A stretch of DNA of 64,000 bases from Boesenbergia rotunda (taxonomy: Eukaryota; Streptophyta; Magnoliopsida; Zingiberales; Zingiberaceae), in contig JAGFNQ010000706.1 in the NCBI GenBank assembly GCA_024364735.1, positions 98,504-162,503 on the forward strand. Direction: 5' to 3'. Position numbers and translations under genes: made by a program. Of this stretch, positions 23,807 to 34,504 are shown piece after piece. The notes under the pieces were generated by a model. That model made no database searches. It was not told the origin of the DNA and worked only from the letters and a program-made list of their open reading frames with translations. Within the stretch, counting starts at the first letter, position 1. Every line of letters begins with the position of its first letter.

Positions 23807-25554
23807 ATGTACATGGATCATAGATTGAGCATGGTGGCGGCCGAGGGAGTAGTTGGCCTCCTCCTCTTCATCGCCGGAGCTATCTCCATCTTTTGGCTCT
23901 CGCCGGTGAGGCGTCACCGGCGTCTGAGGCAGAACGGCTTCGACGGACCGCCGCCGGTCTTTCCTCTGGGAAACTTGGTGGAGATGAGCGAGAAGAGAGG
24001 AGAACGAGAACCACCAGCACGACCACCTTCTCCGAACTACTCCGCCGCTGCCGCCGGCAGCACAATCTCTCACGATATCCACTCTTACGTGTTCCCTTAC
24101 TTCCACCGGTGGAGCAAAACTTACGGGAAGGTGTTCGTCTACTGGCTCGGAACAGAGCCGTTCTTGTACGTGGCTGACCCGGAGTTCCTGCGGCAGGCCA
24201 CCGCTGGCGCCATGAGCAAGAACTGGGGGAAGCCTAACGTGTTCAAGCGCGACCGGAAGCCCATGTTCGGCAAAGGACTCGTCATGGTCGACGGCGATGA
24301 CTGGACTCGCCACCGGCATATCATCTCGCCGGCGTTCTCCGCCACCAATCTCAATGTAATTACTTATCAATTACTTGATGTATCTTCTTGGTAGCGATAT
24401 ATTTTGATTAGTGGTGCGATGTCGACGCAGAGAATGGTAAGCGTGATGGAAGAGACGACGGAGAAGCTGCTGAGGGAGTGGAGCGCAAGGGTGGCGATGG
24501 GGCGGCCGGAGATGGACATAGCGAAGGACATCACGGATAACGCGGCGGAGATCATAGCGAAGGCGAGCTTCGGGATGGGCGATGAGAAGGGGAAGAAGGT
24601 GTTCGAGAAGTTGCGGCGGATGCAGGCGATGCTGTTCCAGACGAACCGCCTCGTCGGCGTGCCCTTCGGGAACCTGCCGATGGCGGCGAAGTCGTACGAG
24701 GCGTGGCAGCTGGGGAAGGAGATCGACCGCCTGATCCACGCCATCATCGACGCGAGGAAGCAAGAGAAGTCCCAAAATAATGATCAGAAGGATCTCCTCG
24801 GGCTGCTTCTGGAACAGGAGCGCGAGCTGACGACTCGAGAGCTTGTGGACGAGTGCAAGACGTTCTTCTTCGGCGGCCACGAGACGACGGCGCTGGCGCT
24901 GGAGTGGAGTATGCTTTTGCTGGCGCTGCACCCGGAGTGGCAGGCGGCGTTGAGAGAGGAGGTCATGGAGGTCATCGGAGAAACAGGGGCAGCGGCGCTC
25001 GACTCCGCCGGGCTCTCCAAACTCACCAAGGTGATAAATTTAAACAGTTTTTAGTAAAAAAAAGCTCGAATCTTTAAGGATTTTCCGGTGAATTCATGCA
25101 GATGGGGTGGGTGTGGAACGAGGTGCTCCGGCTGTACTCGCCATCTCCGAACGCGCAGCGGCAGGCGCGGGCGGAGGTGCGGGTGGGGGAGGTGGTGATC
25201 CCGGAGGGAACCAACATGTGGGTGGACGTGGTGGGCATGCACCACGACACAGCGCTATGGGGGGAGGACGCGAACGAGTTCCGGCCAGAGAGGTGGTCCG
25301 GGGAGGCGGCAGAGCCCGGCGGGTGCCGACACAGGATGGGGTTTCTGCCGTTCGGGTTCGGGGGCAGGATCTGCGTGGGGAGGAATCTGACGGCGATGGA
25401 GTTCAAGATCGTGCTCTGCCTCGTGCTCCGCAGGTTCTCGTGGTCGGTGTCGCCGGCGTACTCCCACTCGCCGCGGATCATGCTGTCGCTGCGCCCGTCC
25501 AACGGCATCCGTCTCATCCTTCGCAGCTTGAGCGAAGAGGAAAACAGAAAATAA
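23807..25554 (+). CDS. CYP715A-like: cytochrome P450, CYP715-like (three exons)
   Basis: A haem-thiolate monooxygenase of the CYP72 clan, expected on the ER membrane; its substrate is unknown. Exons are 23807-24355, 24431-25030 and 25102-25554; both introns (75 and 71 bp) are GT-AG and phase 0, giving 533 aa. An N-terminal membrane anchor (about residues 12-31) precedes the proline-rich hinge GPPPVFPLGN. The helix C motif WTRHR is at 166-170, the oxygen-activation motif GGHETT at 331-336, ExxR at 390-393, PERW at 445-448 and the haem loop FGFGGRICVG with Cys474; all key residues are present. SPNAQRQAR, the MHHD block and the C-terminal LSLRPSNG match CYP715 as I remember it. In Arabidopsis, CYP715A1 acts in flower maturation. 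The start is the first ATG after the TATA box; later in-frame Mets (23813, 23831) are possible. Confidence 0.9.
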
Positions 25555-25955
25555 GGGGTTTGGGTAGGTTTGTTTTACATTTTTATTTTTATTTTCATTA
25601 AAATAATGTGATTTTCTGAAAAAATAATTTGTATTTTCTAATTTTGTTTTATAAAAAAAAAATAGTGTTTTTTGAAAAATTAGAGAATAAAAGAAAGTCA
25701 TTTTTCAGAAAATGAGAAAATACTGCTGTGTTTGGTATGCTTGTTTTCCATTTTTATTTTCCGCGGAAAATACGGTTTTCGGAAAACGTATTTGGTTTGT
25801 ATTTTCCAACCTTATTTTCCAGAAAAAGATATAGCGTTTTCTGAAAAACTAGAGAATGAAAGAAAATTATTTTTTAGAAAATTAAAAAATATGATTTTCT
25901 AGCCCTTACGATTTTCTGAAAAATAAAAATAAAAAAATGTAACAAATCAAACGCC
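25555..25955. mobile_element. MITE-like inverted repeat abutting the P450 stop codon
   Basis: The left end GGGGTTTGGGTAGGTTTGTT and the complement of the right end (GGCGTTTGATTTGTTACATT) pair as an imperfect inverted repeat. Both continue into ATTTTTATTTTTATTTTC. Internal copies of GGAAAATA/TATTTTCC suggest two overlapping copies. It looks Tourist-like, but a clean 3-bp duplication is not obvious. The gene's polyadenylation signals must lie within it. Confidence 0.65.
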
Positions 25956-26261
25956 AAAATAATTTATATTTATATCGCCTTCGTCACTCAATTTTGCTTT
26001 GACGAGAGGGATATAATCATCTTAATTAGTTTCACGTTGCAAACTGGCCCCGGTGTATAATTAAATTGATAAGAAAAATAATTGGTTAGTCAAAATATTT
26101 TATTTATGTTTCTGTCCGAGATCACTGTCCGGAAATGAATTGGGTAATCGACGAACTTTGGTGATCGATTAAATTTTATAATATTTTTTTATCAATTATC
26201 AAGATAAATCGAAAATTATTCATGATGGACGGTTTAAAAGTCTAACGTCTCAAAATTCATG

Positions 26262-26338
26262 TCCTATTTAAATAAAAAAATTATAAAATATATCATAATT
26301 AAAAATCAAATTGTAAATATTTAAAATGACAATTAATA
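26262..26338. repeat. diverged direct repeat flanking the P450 gene
   Basis: TTCATGTCCTATTT, then ATAAAATATATC, ATTTAAAAT and a GA/CAATTAATAA ending recur in the same order as at 23265-23345. The two copies lie about 3.0 kb apart on either side of the P450 gene. Confidence 0.6.
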
Positions 26339-26452
26339 AGCCGTATGATAGCCCAGGGGCAGATCACTCTGAAGAGAGTCAGCAATTGCGATGGTGAACT
26401 TTTCTACAATACTCAGCAAAAGATTTGAGTGGGGCCAAAGCGGACCTTAACG

Positions 26453-26927
26453 TAGGGCTGCAAACGAGTCGAGCCGAGCCGAGCCAAAGGTCGGCTCGAG
26501 CTTGAGCTCGAGAAAACCAAAGGAGCTCGGCTCGAGCTCGAGCTCGATCGAGCTAGTAAAATCGAGCTCGAGCTCGGCTCGAGTCTCGAGCCAAATTCGA
26601 GCCGAAAAATCTAATAAAAATGGGATAAGGTCATGATTCGAACTTACAACCTCTGCTATCTACCGAAACCTTCTAACCACAAATACCTCATCAAGTTCTT
26701 ATTTATTAATGGAAAACAATGTCATCAAGCCTGGGATAGATCCCAGGCTTGGCTCGATATGGCTCGACGAGCCATCGAGCAAGCTTTGAATTGGCTCGGG
26801 CTCGGCTCGAATTGTAAACGAGCCAGCTCGAGCTCGGCTCGAGCTCGGTCAACTCCGAGCTCGAGTCGAGTTTTGACCGAGCGACTCGCGAGCGGCTCAC
26901 GAGCGGCTCGACTCATTTACACCCCTA
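26453..26927. mobile_element. hAT-type MITE with 8-bp target duplication
   Basis: The 475-bp element starts TAGGGCTGCAAACGAGTCGAG and ends with the near-complement CTCGACTCATTTACACCCCTA. The 8-bp duplication CCTTAACG flanks it at 26445-26452 and 26928-26935. The interior is an array of GAGCTCG and GGCTCGAG words on both strands. TAGGG termini and 8-bp duplications fit hAT elements. Confidence 0.88.
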
Positions 26928-26984
26928 CCTTAACGTGATCACCTCACTCAAATTAGAGAAGTGGGTTGGCTGGAAAAGACTTTA

Positions 26985-27220
26985 GAATTACTTTTTGTTT
27001 TTTTTAAGGACCACGTAATCCCATGTCGAAGTAAAATTTTGGAATTACTTTTATTTTTTTAAGGACCACGTAATCCCACGTCGAAGTAAGATTTTGGAAT
27101 TACTTTTGTTTTTTTTATAAGGACCACGTAATCCCATGTCGAAATAAGATTTTGAGAATTACTTTTGTTTTTTCTAAGAAGGACCACGTAATCCCATGTC
27201 GAAGTAAGATTTTGGAATTA
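26985..27220 (+). repeat. tandem array of ~55-60-bp units
   Basis: AAGGACCACGTAATCCCATG recurs at about 27006, 27061, 27119 and 27179, each copy followed by GTCGAAGTAAGATTTTGGAAT and a T-rich run. A further copy (AAGGACCACGTAA) lies at 28414, across the inserted transposon. Confidence 0.85.
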
Positions 27221-28394
27221 GGAGGTGCTTGGTACGTGGTGTTTGAGCTCTGTAAAGGGAAAGGGAATCAATCCGTCTGTTTGGTTCAATGGTATAATTA
27301 CGGAACAGTGTTTTGATTACGCTATTCGATGTATTCATTCATTCCTCCCCATTTTGGGGGGAATGAAAACCCCCAAGCACCGCGATGAATCCCAAGCTAA
27401 CAGAAGACCTCAAGCAAACCTAGAAGAAGCTCCGAAACTTTTCTCCCCAGCTAGCAACTCCAAAGCGTTGCGATCCCATGTAACTCCACCCTGAACGCAG
27501 CTCTTGCTCTCTCTATAACCTTCGTCTTCTTCAATAAATCCGCGCCATCAAGATTTCTGCCCTAATCACAGATCGTCTCAAATGTTTTCTGCAAAAATAG
27601 AGTTTTAAAGGAGAAGATCGAAGAACAGCATCGCCACGAGAAAGTCGCTTCGACCACCGACGTCATTGGGCTATCGCTTCGACTTCACTTTGAGGTTTCC
27701 TTTCCCTTTCTTCTGCTTCAATAATTTCTGGACGGGGAAGAAATCGTTGATGATTTTGCACAGATTTTTTGTTGATTTCTACATAAACGCAGATTTTGAG
27801 TTCTTTATTACTGTCCTAAAATTGTAGTTTCTGCAGAAATGCAGTTTTTGTGATTTCTGCAGTGCGTTTCTGTGATTTATGCAGGTTTTGTTGATTTCTG
27901 CATAAACGCAGTTTTGTGATTTCTGCAAGTTTTGTTATTTCTGCAGAAACGCAGTTTTTGTGGCTTTAGGTATTATGGTTTACCTTTCCCAATTGTATAA
28001 TTTTTTTGGGTCAGTGTAAATTAAAGTATGGATTTATTTTGATATTTGCATATAGGATGCTACTAGATTGTTATTATTTTTGTTTTTTTTAAATGGTGAC
28101 CAATTAGCTTACTCCTAGTGTGAATTAAATATTTTTATGTTATTTTTTAAAATTATGATGTAAAAAAATAATAATATTTTATATTTTTAATTAAATAGAA
28201 TATTATATGTAATGAATGAGATGAGATATTAATATTAATTAATATATAGGCAAATCAAACACCATCAATGATAATGGTAATGATTACACAGTCCTAACCA
28301 AACAACACTTCGTAATCAATCATACCCTTTCCCATTCCCCATCTCAATCAATCCCATTCTCATTCCCATTCCTCCGTTTGAACCAAGCGCACCC
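27221..28394. mobile_element. PIF/Harbinger-like non-autonomous element
   Basis: The 1174-bp element has ends GGAGGTGCTTGGTACG and CCAAGCGCACCC, which pair imperfectly, and a 3-bp duplication TTA (27218-27220, 28395-28397), as in PIF/Harbinger elements. It inserted into the AAGGACCACGTAA array. No transposase ORF is present. The interior has a gene-like leader (27420-27720) and then repeated TTTCTGCAGAAACGCAG words (27780-27960). Confidence 0.78.
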
Positions 28395-28435
28395 TTACTT
28401 TTGTTTTTTCTTTAAGGACCACGTAAAGATGAATT

Positions 28436-29576
28436 TGTTGGTAGTTGATTTATATCTTCTTGATATTTGACTTAGTCAATTTATGATCGTCGAATCATTC
28501 GAAAGGTTATTTTCGGAAAAAATAAACTGATTGATTTACGTCAAAACTAGTATTCGACATTATTTTCGTAAAAGGATATTGCTCCATTACTGGTGCTCAC
28601 GGATAGCTGCAATTCGTTTCCAAGATATAACGACGTCGTCTCGGAATAGTTGCACTTCAAATTCCGAGACCGACGAACCTTTCCGTAGGTTTTTTGGACT
28701 CTTGATGCATAATATAGATGAGTGTGAATGTTTTTAGATTGCAATACTTGAATGAATGAAATGATAAAGTGGAGGGATCTATTTATATTGAGTAAAGAGG
28801 TAAGTATCCTTTGGTTGGGACAGATCTGGATCGTTCATAACGAAAGGGTATAACCCTTTAAATGTCTTTTAATCTCGTCCCTTGATCTGAAGATTTATAA
28901 CTCTTCAAATCCCATCTTGATATCAGCCGCCAAATTAGAACATTAAATCCGACGCCTCAGATCCATCCTCCCTCTTCATAGTCAGATTCGAATCCGACGC
29001 TCCAAATCTTTGATCCGACGGCCACCATCTATTCGCCCAATCCAGTCATCGTTCTCTACACAGTCGTGTGCCACATAGGCATTGCCTCGTCACCGACATG
29101 CCACGTGACGCTACCTGATCATGACACGTCACACCGACATGCCACGTGGCGTCACCTGATCACGACACGCCATCGCCACGTGGAGCATAAATTAAAACTC
29201 CTCGCGACGATGCGTACGTGCGAAGTGCAAAGTGCGCCAACAAAACGTCCATTGCGCGCGTGGCAGGTGCGAGCATCTGCTCGCCCAAGGGTAGAGACCT
29301 CCTGTGCTTTTGTATTAACAACATTAGCACAGGAACACATATAAGGAAACACTGGCTCTCGCCGGTTAGCAATGTGAGACTAAAGTCCCATCTTTTTCCT
29401 TAATGTTCATTTGAGCGTATCTTGAACAATTAATTTCTTATTCACCCTTAATCGATTTTGAGCAAATAAATAGTCCAGATTTATCTACGCGAAATGTAAA
29501 TTTCGATTTTGAAGTCAAACTTGACTTTCAACGATCGATGACATCAAAATTTTATTTTACAAAATCGCATCCAACA
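28436..29576 (-). repeat. copia-B 3' LTR (1141 bp)
   Basis: The plus-strand ends are TGTTGGTAG and GCATCCAACA. It matches 34505-35570 along its length. A TATA box is near 28777 (minus orientation), with a cluster of G-box motifs upstream of it (29095-29185). In element orientation a purine-rich tract (ATGTGGTGGAT) abuts its start. Confidence 0.88.
29090..29185 (-). promoter_or_regulatory. G-box cluster in copia-B LTR U3
   Basis: GCCACGTGACG, GACACGTCA, GCCACGTGGCGTCA and GCCACGTGG fall within about 100 bp, some 300-400 bp upstream of the LTR TATA box. The other LTR carries CACGTGACGTCAG near 35165. CACGTG with TGACG is the classic bZIP-binding core linked to ABA and stress responses in plants; responsiveness here is inferred. 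Confidence 0.6.
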
Positions 29577-29791
29577 ATCCACCACATGAATGGAAATTAA
29601 TGCATGTATTGTATGTATGCATGCTAACACTTTACAAGAGTCTAATCGATAAGTTAATGCATCGGGAAAGGTAGCTTGTGGCTTTGAACCTTCCATAGTG
29701 GAATGTTATCGAGCATACTAGGCTGCGCAGTGAACGTGATGTCTTGAACTGCTCAGCTGTTGGTGTATACTCAGACAATAACACCCACACA

Positions 29792-30220
29792 TAGGGGTGA
29801 GTATTCGGTTAAAACCGAACCGAACTGAACCGAATAAACCGAAAACCGAATAAACTGATATTTTTCAAAAAAAACCGAACCGACTGAATTTTTTAATAAA
29901 ACCCGAGAAAACCGAACCGATAAAATATCGGTTAATTCAGTTTTTAACCGAATTAACCAATTTAACCGAAACTTTAAAAATTTATTTGATTTTAATAAAA
30001 AACAAGATTTTATTTAATTTAATTATATTTTTAAATAAAAAATAATTAAATTAATATTCTTATTCGGTTAATTCAGTTTAACCGAATTACAAAATTCAAA
30101 ATCGAAAACCGAACTGAATTTTGAGAAAAAAACCGAAAACCGAATTAACCGAACCGAATTTCAAAATTCGGTCGGCTCGGTTCGGTTAATTCGATTTTTC
30201 CTAATTTTTGCTCACCCCTA
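29792..30220. mobile_element. hAT-type MITE nested in copia-B
   Basis: The 429-bp element has ends TAGGGGTGAG and CTCACCCCTA (perfect complements) and an 8-bp flank CCCACACA/CCTACACA with one mismatch. The interior is an array of CCGAAC/GTTCGG hexamers on both strands around an AT-rich centre. The termini match the element at 26453 but the interior is unrelated. Confidence 0.88.
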
Positions 30221-30578
30221 CCTACACAGAGACTTATCTCACCCACTTTTGGTTCTCATGGTTGCTTCCGTTTCGGCCATGGAGACCATCTTGGATTCAT
30301 GAGTGTTTTATTGAAGCTGTCTGTCTTCACACTCACATAGGTGACACTTCTATCTAGAGTATCCTACCATACTCCACCTTAAAGCTATAGAAGTTATTAA
30401 AAGCATAAGCTTATCCTCACTACATGTGGTAGGACAACACCAAATCATCCTAGGATTGGGATAGTAGAGATAATTATTTCTCTTGTGCTGTTACACAACT
30501 TCTGTAACTTCGTTGTCCCATTGAACCAAGATATTGGGATCTCCAGTCAATAAGGTTGGGTTACCGCTACAGTCGTTT

Positions 30579-32130
30579 TTAGTTGTAGATTTTCAATCTC
30601 ATTCCTCTTGATAAGCAGTATACTTGATCTCGATTTAGCCCCTTCGTTAGGGGATCTGCCAAATTATCCTTAGATTTGACATAATTGATTGCAATCACTC
30701 CGTTCGAGATCAACTGCCTAATGGTATTATGTCGACGATGTATATGTCGTGACTTACCATTATACATAATACTCTGTGCCCTTCCAATTGTCGATTGGCT
30801 ATCACAGTGGAAAAGTACGGCGGGCACAGGTTTTGTCCAGCTTGGAATATTTTCCAAGAAATTTCGCAGCTATTCAGCTTCTTCAGCTGCTTTATCAAGT
30901 GTTATAAACTCGGATTCCATTGTTGATCGAGCTATGCATGTCTACTTAGTGGATTTCCAAGATACTGCTCCCCCACCGATCGTGAATACATATCCACTAG
31001 TGAATTTGGAGTCTTTTATATTGGAGATCCAATTAGGATCACAATATCCCTCCAAGACTGCGGGATACCTTTCGTAATATAATTCGTAGTTCATAGTATA
31101 TTTTAAATATCTAAGAACTCACATCAGTGCTTTCCAATGGGTGTCGTTTGGATTACTCGTAAAACGACTCAGTTTGTTGACCACACAGGCAATATCCGGA
31201 CGAGTACAGTTTGTGAGATACATCAAACTGCCAATTATCCGGGAATATTCCAATTGTGATATGGGTTCACCATAGTTTTTCGCTAAGTGTTGACTTAGAT
31301 CCATAGGTGTTTTTACAGTAGAGAGATCGTATGCATTGAATTTTTTCAATACTGACTCTACATAATGGGATTGTGTTAAAACTATCCCATCGGACGTCCT
31401 GAGAATTTTAATTCCCAATATGACATTTGCTAGACCCATATCTTTCATGTCGAAACTATTGGTCAACATTTTCTTAGTAATCATGATGATATCATGATTA
31501 CTTCCCATTATGAGCATGCCGTCTACGTATAGACAGACGATTACATAACTCTCAAGTGTGTTTTTGACATAAATGCATTTGTCATATTTATTTATTCTAA
31601 ATTCGTTTGACAACATTATTTTGTCAAATTTTTCGTGCCATTGCTTTGGCGCTTGTTTAAGTCCGTATAATGACTTAACAAGTCGACACACCTTTCCCTC
31701 AGTTCCAGGAGCTATGAACCCCTCGGATTGCTCCATGTAGATTTCTTCTTCCAATTCACAATTTATGAAAGTAGTCTTAACATCCATTTGGTGTATTTCA
31801 AGGTCATACAATGTTGCAATGGCTATCAGCACTTGTATGGACGTAATCCTTGTCATCGGTGAGTAGGTATCGAAGTAATCAATGCCTTCCTATTGCTCGT
31901 ACCCTTTAGCTACAAGTCTGACCTTATATTTGTCAATCGATCCATCAGCTTTATACTTGCGTTTTAGTATCCACTTACAACCTAATGGTTTAGTACCAGA
32001 AGGAAGATCCACTAATTCCCAAGTATGGTTATTCATGATGAACTCGATTTCACTATTGACAGCTTCTTTCCACAATGGGGCGTTGGGATTAGAGAGAGCT
32101 TCGCTTAGTGTTTTTTGAGTTTATTTCTGA
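30579..32130 (-). pseudogene. pol: copia-B reverse transcriptase and RNase H
   Basis: The main frame 31119-31856 carries MDVKTTFINCELEEEIYMEQ, LYGLKQAPKQWHEKFD, the catalytic box as YVDG (family consensus YVDD) and ILGIKILRT. The upstream part (31890-32130) has TWELVDLPSGTKPLGCKWILK in another frame. RNase H sits at 30579-31077 with the HCDSQSTIGRAQSIMYNGKSRH-type block (SQSTI, SRHIHRRHN), again frame-broken. The YVDG change removes one of two metal-binding aspartates, so this copy's RT would be inactive even without the frameshifts. Confidence 0.87.
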
Positions 32131-32308
32131 TATGAATGTCATGAAATCTGGCCCGAACGATTTCTCAACTCTAGCCCGTTTGCTCAGTGGCTCTTTGCTT
32201 TGATCGTCAATAACCCTTTTAAGACAACTAAGTTTTGAAACATTGTCTTGGTTAGAACTTTCGTTGTCATTATTTTGAACGTTTTCCTTCTTATTTGGGA
32301 ACGCGTCT

Positions 32309-33529
32309 TCAAAAAAATATTACATTCCGAGATTCTATGGTTGTACCCACATGAATATCAAGAATGTCTGACTTATGAACTATGAAGCGATATACACTAC
32401 TGTTTTGGGTATATCCGACAAATATTGCATCGAACGTTTTAGGTCCGATCTTAACTTGCTTTGGCTTAGGTACTTCGGCCTTTGCTAAGCATCCCCACAC
32501 TTTCAAGTATTTGTACGATGGCTCGCGGCCTTTCCATAGTTCATATGATGTTTTATCATTTTTCTTATGAGGGATTTTGTTGAGAATGTGGTTTGCTGAT
32601 AATATGACTTCCCCCCACAAGTTCTGGGGCAAGCCTGAATTTATCAACAAGGCATTCATCATTTCCTTTAGTGTCCGATTTTTACGTTCGGCAACACCAT
32701 TCAATTGAGGTGAGTAAGGTGCCGTTGTCTGATGGATAATTCCAGATTCTGAACAGAATTCATCAAACGGTACACCATATTCTCCACCTCTATCGCTACG
32801 AATTATTTTAATTCGTTTTTCAAGTTGATTTTCAACTTCCGTTTTATAGGTTTTGAAAACTTCTAGGGCTTCGTCTTTACTTCTTAAAAGAAAGACATAA
32901 CAGAACCTCGTGCAGTCATCGATAAAAGTAATGAAGTACTTTTTACCTCTTCTACTTTGCACGAATTTCAAGTCACATAGATCACTATGTATTAATTCCA
33001 GAGGAGTCGTTGACCTTTCCACCGAATGAAAAGGTAGTCTCGTTATTTTCGCCTCCACGCATACTTCGCATTTATGTGTTTCGTCAACATCGATGTTCGG
33101 TAATAAATTTAGTTTGACGAGACGTTTTAGAGTATTATTATTGGCATGCCCAAGCCGATCATGCCACAAATTAAAACACTCAACAATATAGCTGGAAACT
33201 TTTAATTTATTACCATCAAAATTACGGTGTACAGTCATTACAACCATCTTGAACAAATTTTGTTCTAAATACCCTTTTCCTACGAAGACACCATTCTTCG
33301 TAAGCACAAAGTTGTTGGATTGGAACAGTAGTTTGAATCCGGCTTTAACAAGTGTCGATCCAGAAACTAAGTTCTTTCTGATGTCGGGAACATGGAGCAC
33401 ATTAATGAGAGTTAACTCCTTCCCAAACATCATTTTTAGAACAATTGTCCCGAGTCCATCAATTGAGGGCGTCGTGGAGTTGCCCATATAGAGCTTTCTT
33501 CCACTTATCGAGGTGTACTTGGAGAACAT
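32309..33529 (-). pseudogene. pol: copia-B integrase (long open frame)
   Basis: A 406-codon open frame is the best-preserved part of copia-B. The GAG-pre-integrase motif LWHDRLGHANNNTLKRLVK comes first, followed by CEVCVEAKITRLPF. The integrase core carries HSDLCDLKF, IRSDRGGEYG and NGVAERKNRTLKEMMNAL, so the DDE triad is present. The C-terminal VWGCLAK and PKTFDAIFVGYTQNS end the domain. It is part of a gag-pol polyprotein, not a separate gene; frames break on both sides. Confidence 0.88.
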
Positions 33530-33539
33530 CGCCTTGTCC

Positions 33540-34476
33540 GAACAGACGTGGCGGGTTGCTCTAGTATCGATCCACCACTACTTCGGGTTGTCCACCAAGT
33601 TGGCTTCGAACACGACCGCAGTGAGATCCAGAGCGCTGAGATCTATGTCAGCGGAGATTGCGACTTGGTTCGCAACATTCTTCTAGCTTTTAGTTGTCTT
33701 CTTCGGGCGTCTGCAGTCTTTGGATATGTGTCCTGACTTTCCATAATTGTAGCAAGCGCCCTTGAACCTTTTGCCTTGAGCTTTCTGGTTCGGTTGCTTC
33801 GACTTCTTGGCTTTTGGTTCCATTAGGTTGGATATCTCGTCGACTGTCCGTTTTGTTCCTCTAGAGTCGGATAATTTTCGATTATCCTCTTCTATTCGCA
33901 GCCGCAGGATGAGGCCTTCAAGTCCTATCTCCTTCTGCTTGTGCTTTAGGTAATTTTTGAAATCCTTCCATGACGGAGGGAGTTTCTCGATTACCGCAGC
34001 AACTTTGAATGACTCGTTCAGTGGCATTCCTTTGGCCCCAGATCATGCATTATCAGTTGCATGTCTTGGACCTGAGACGTGACGCTCTTTGAATCCACCA
34101 TTTTGAAATCCAGAAACCGGCCGACGATGAATTTCTTCAGTCCGGCGTTTTCGGTTTTGTATTTCTTCTCCAGTGATTCCCACAGTGACTTGACCATCTC
34201 CATCATGCAATATACGTTATATAGCGCATTGTCCAACGCATTAAGAATGTAATTGCGGCACAGGAAGTCTCCGTGTGACCACGCATCGCGAGCAGCCTGG
34301 CTCCCGGAATTATCTTCCGTAGCGGTTGGCGGGTCTTCACACAGGAACCGTACAAGGTTCAGCGTGGTCAGGTAGAATAACATCTTCTGCTGCCATCTTT
34401 TGAAGTCGGCTCCGTTGAATTTCTCTGGCTTCTCAGCGTGAGGGACGGCGGTTGGTACATCGTTGATTCCGGCCAT
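33540..34476 (-). pseudogene. gag: copia-B gag and protease
   Basis: Gag starts at ATG 34476 (MAGINDVPTAVPHAEKPEKF), only 28 bases from the LTR, and includes [21 protein letters not shown] frame break near 34020 separates the second half (33683-34027), which ends in a zinc knuckle CYNYGKSGHISKDC whose second Cys is Tyr. The protease motif just below reads IDTRA instead of DTGA, so the active site has lost its glycine. These changes, with YVDG in RT, show long inactivity. Confidence 0.87.
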
Positions 34477-34504
34477 ATCATTTTGCCGAATATCATTTTA
34501 CGAT

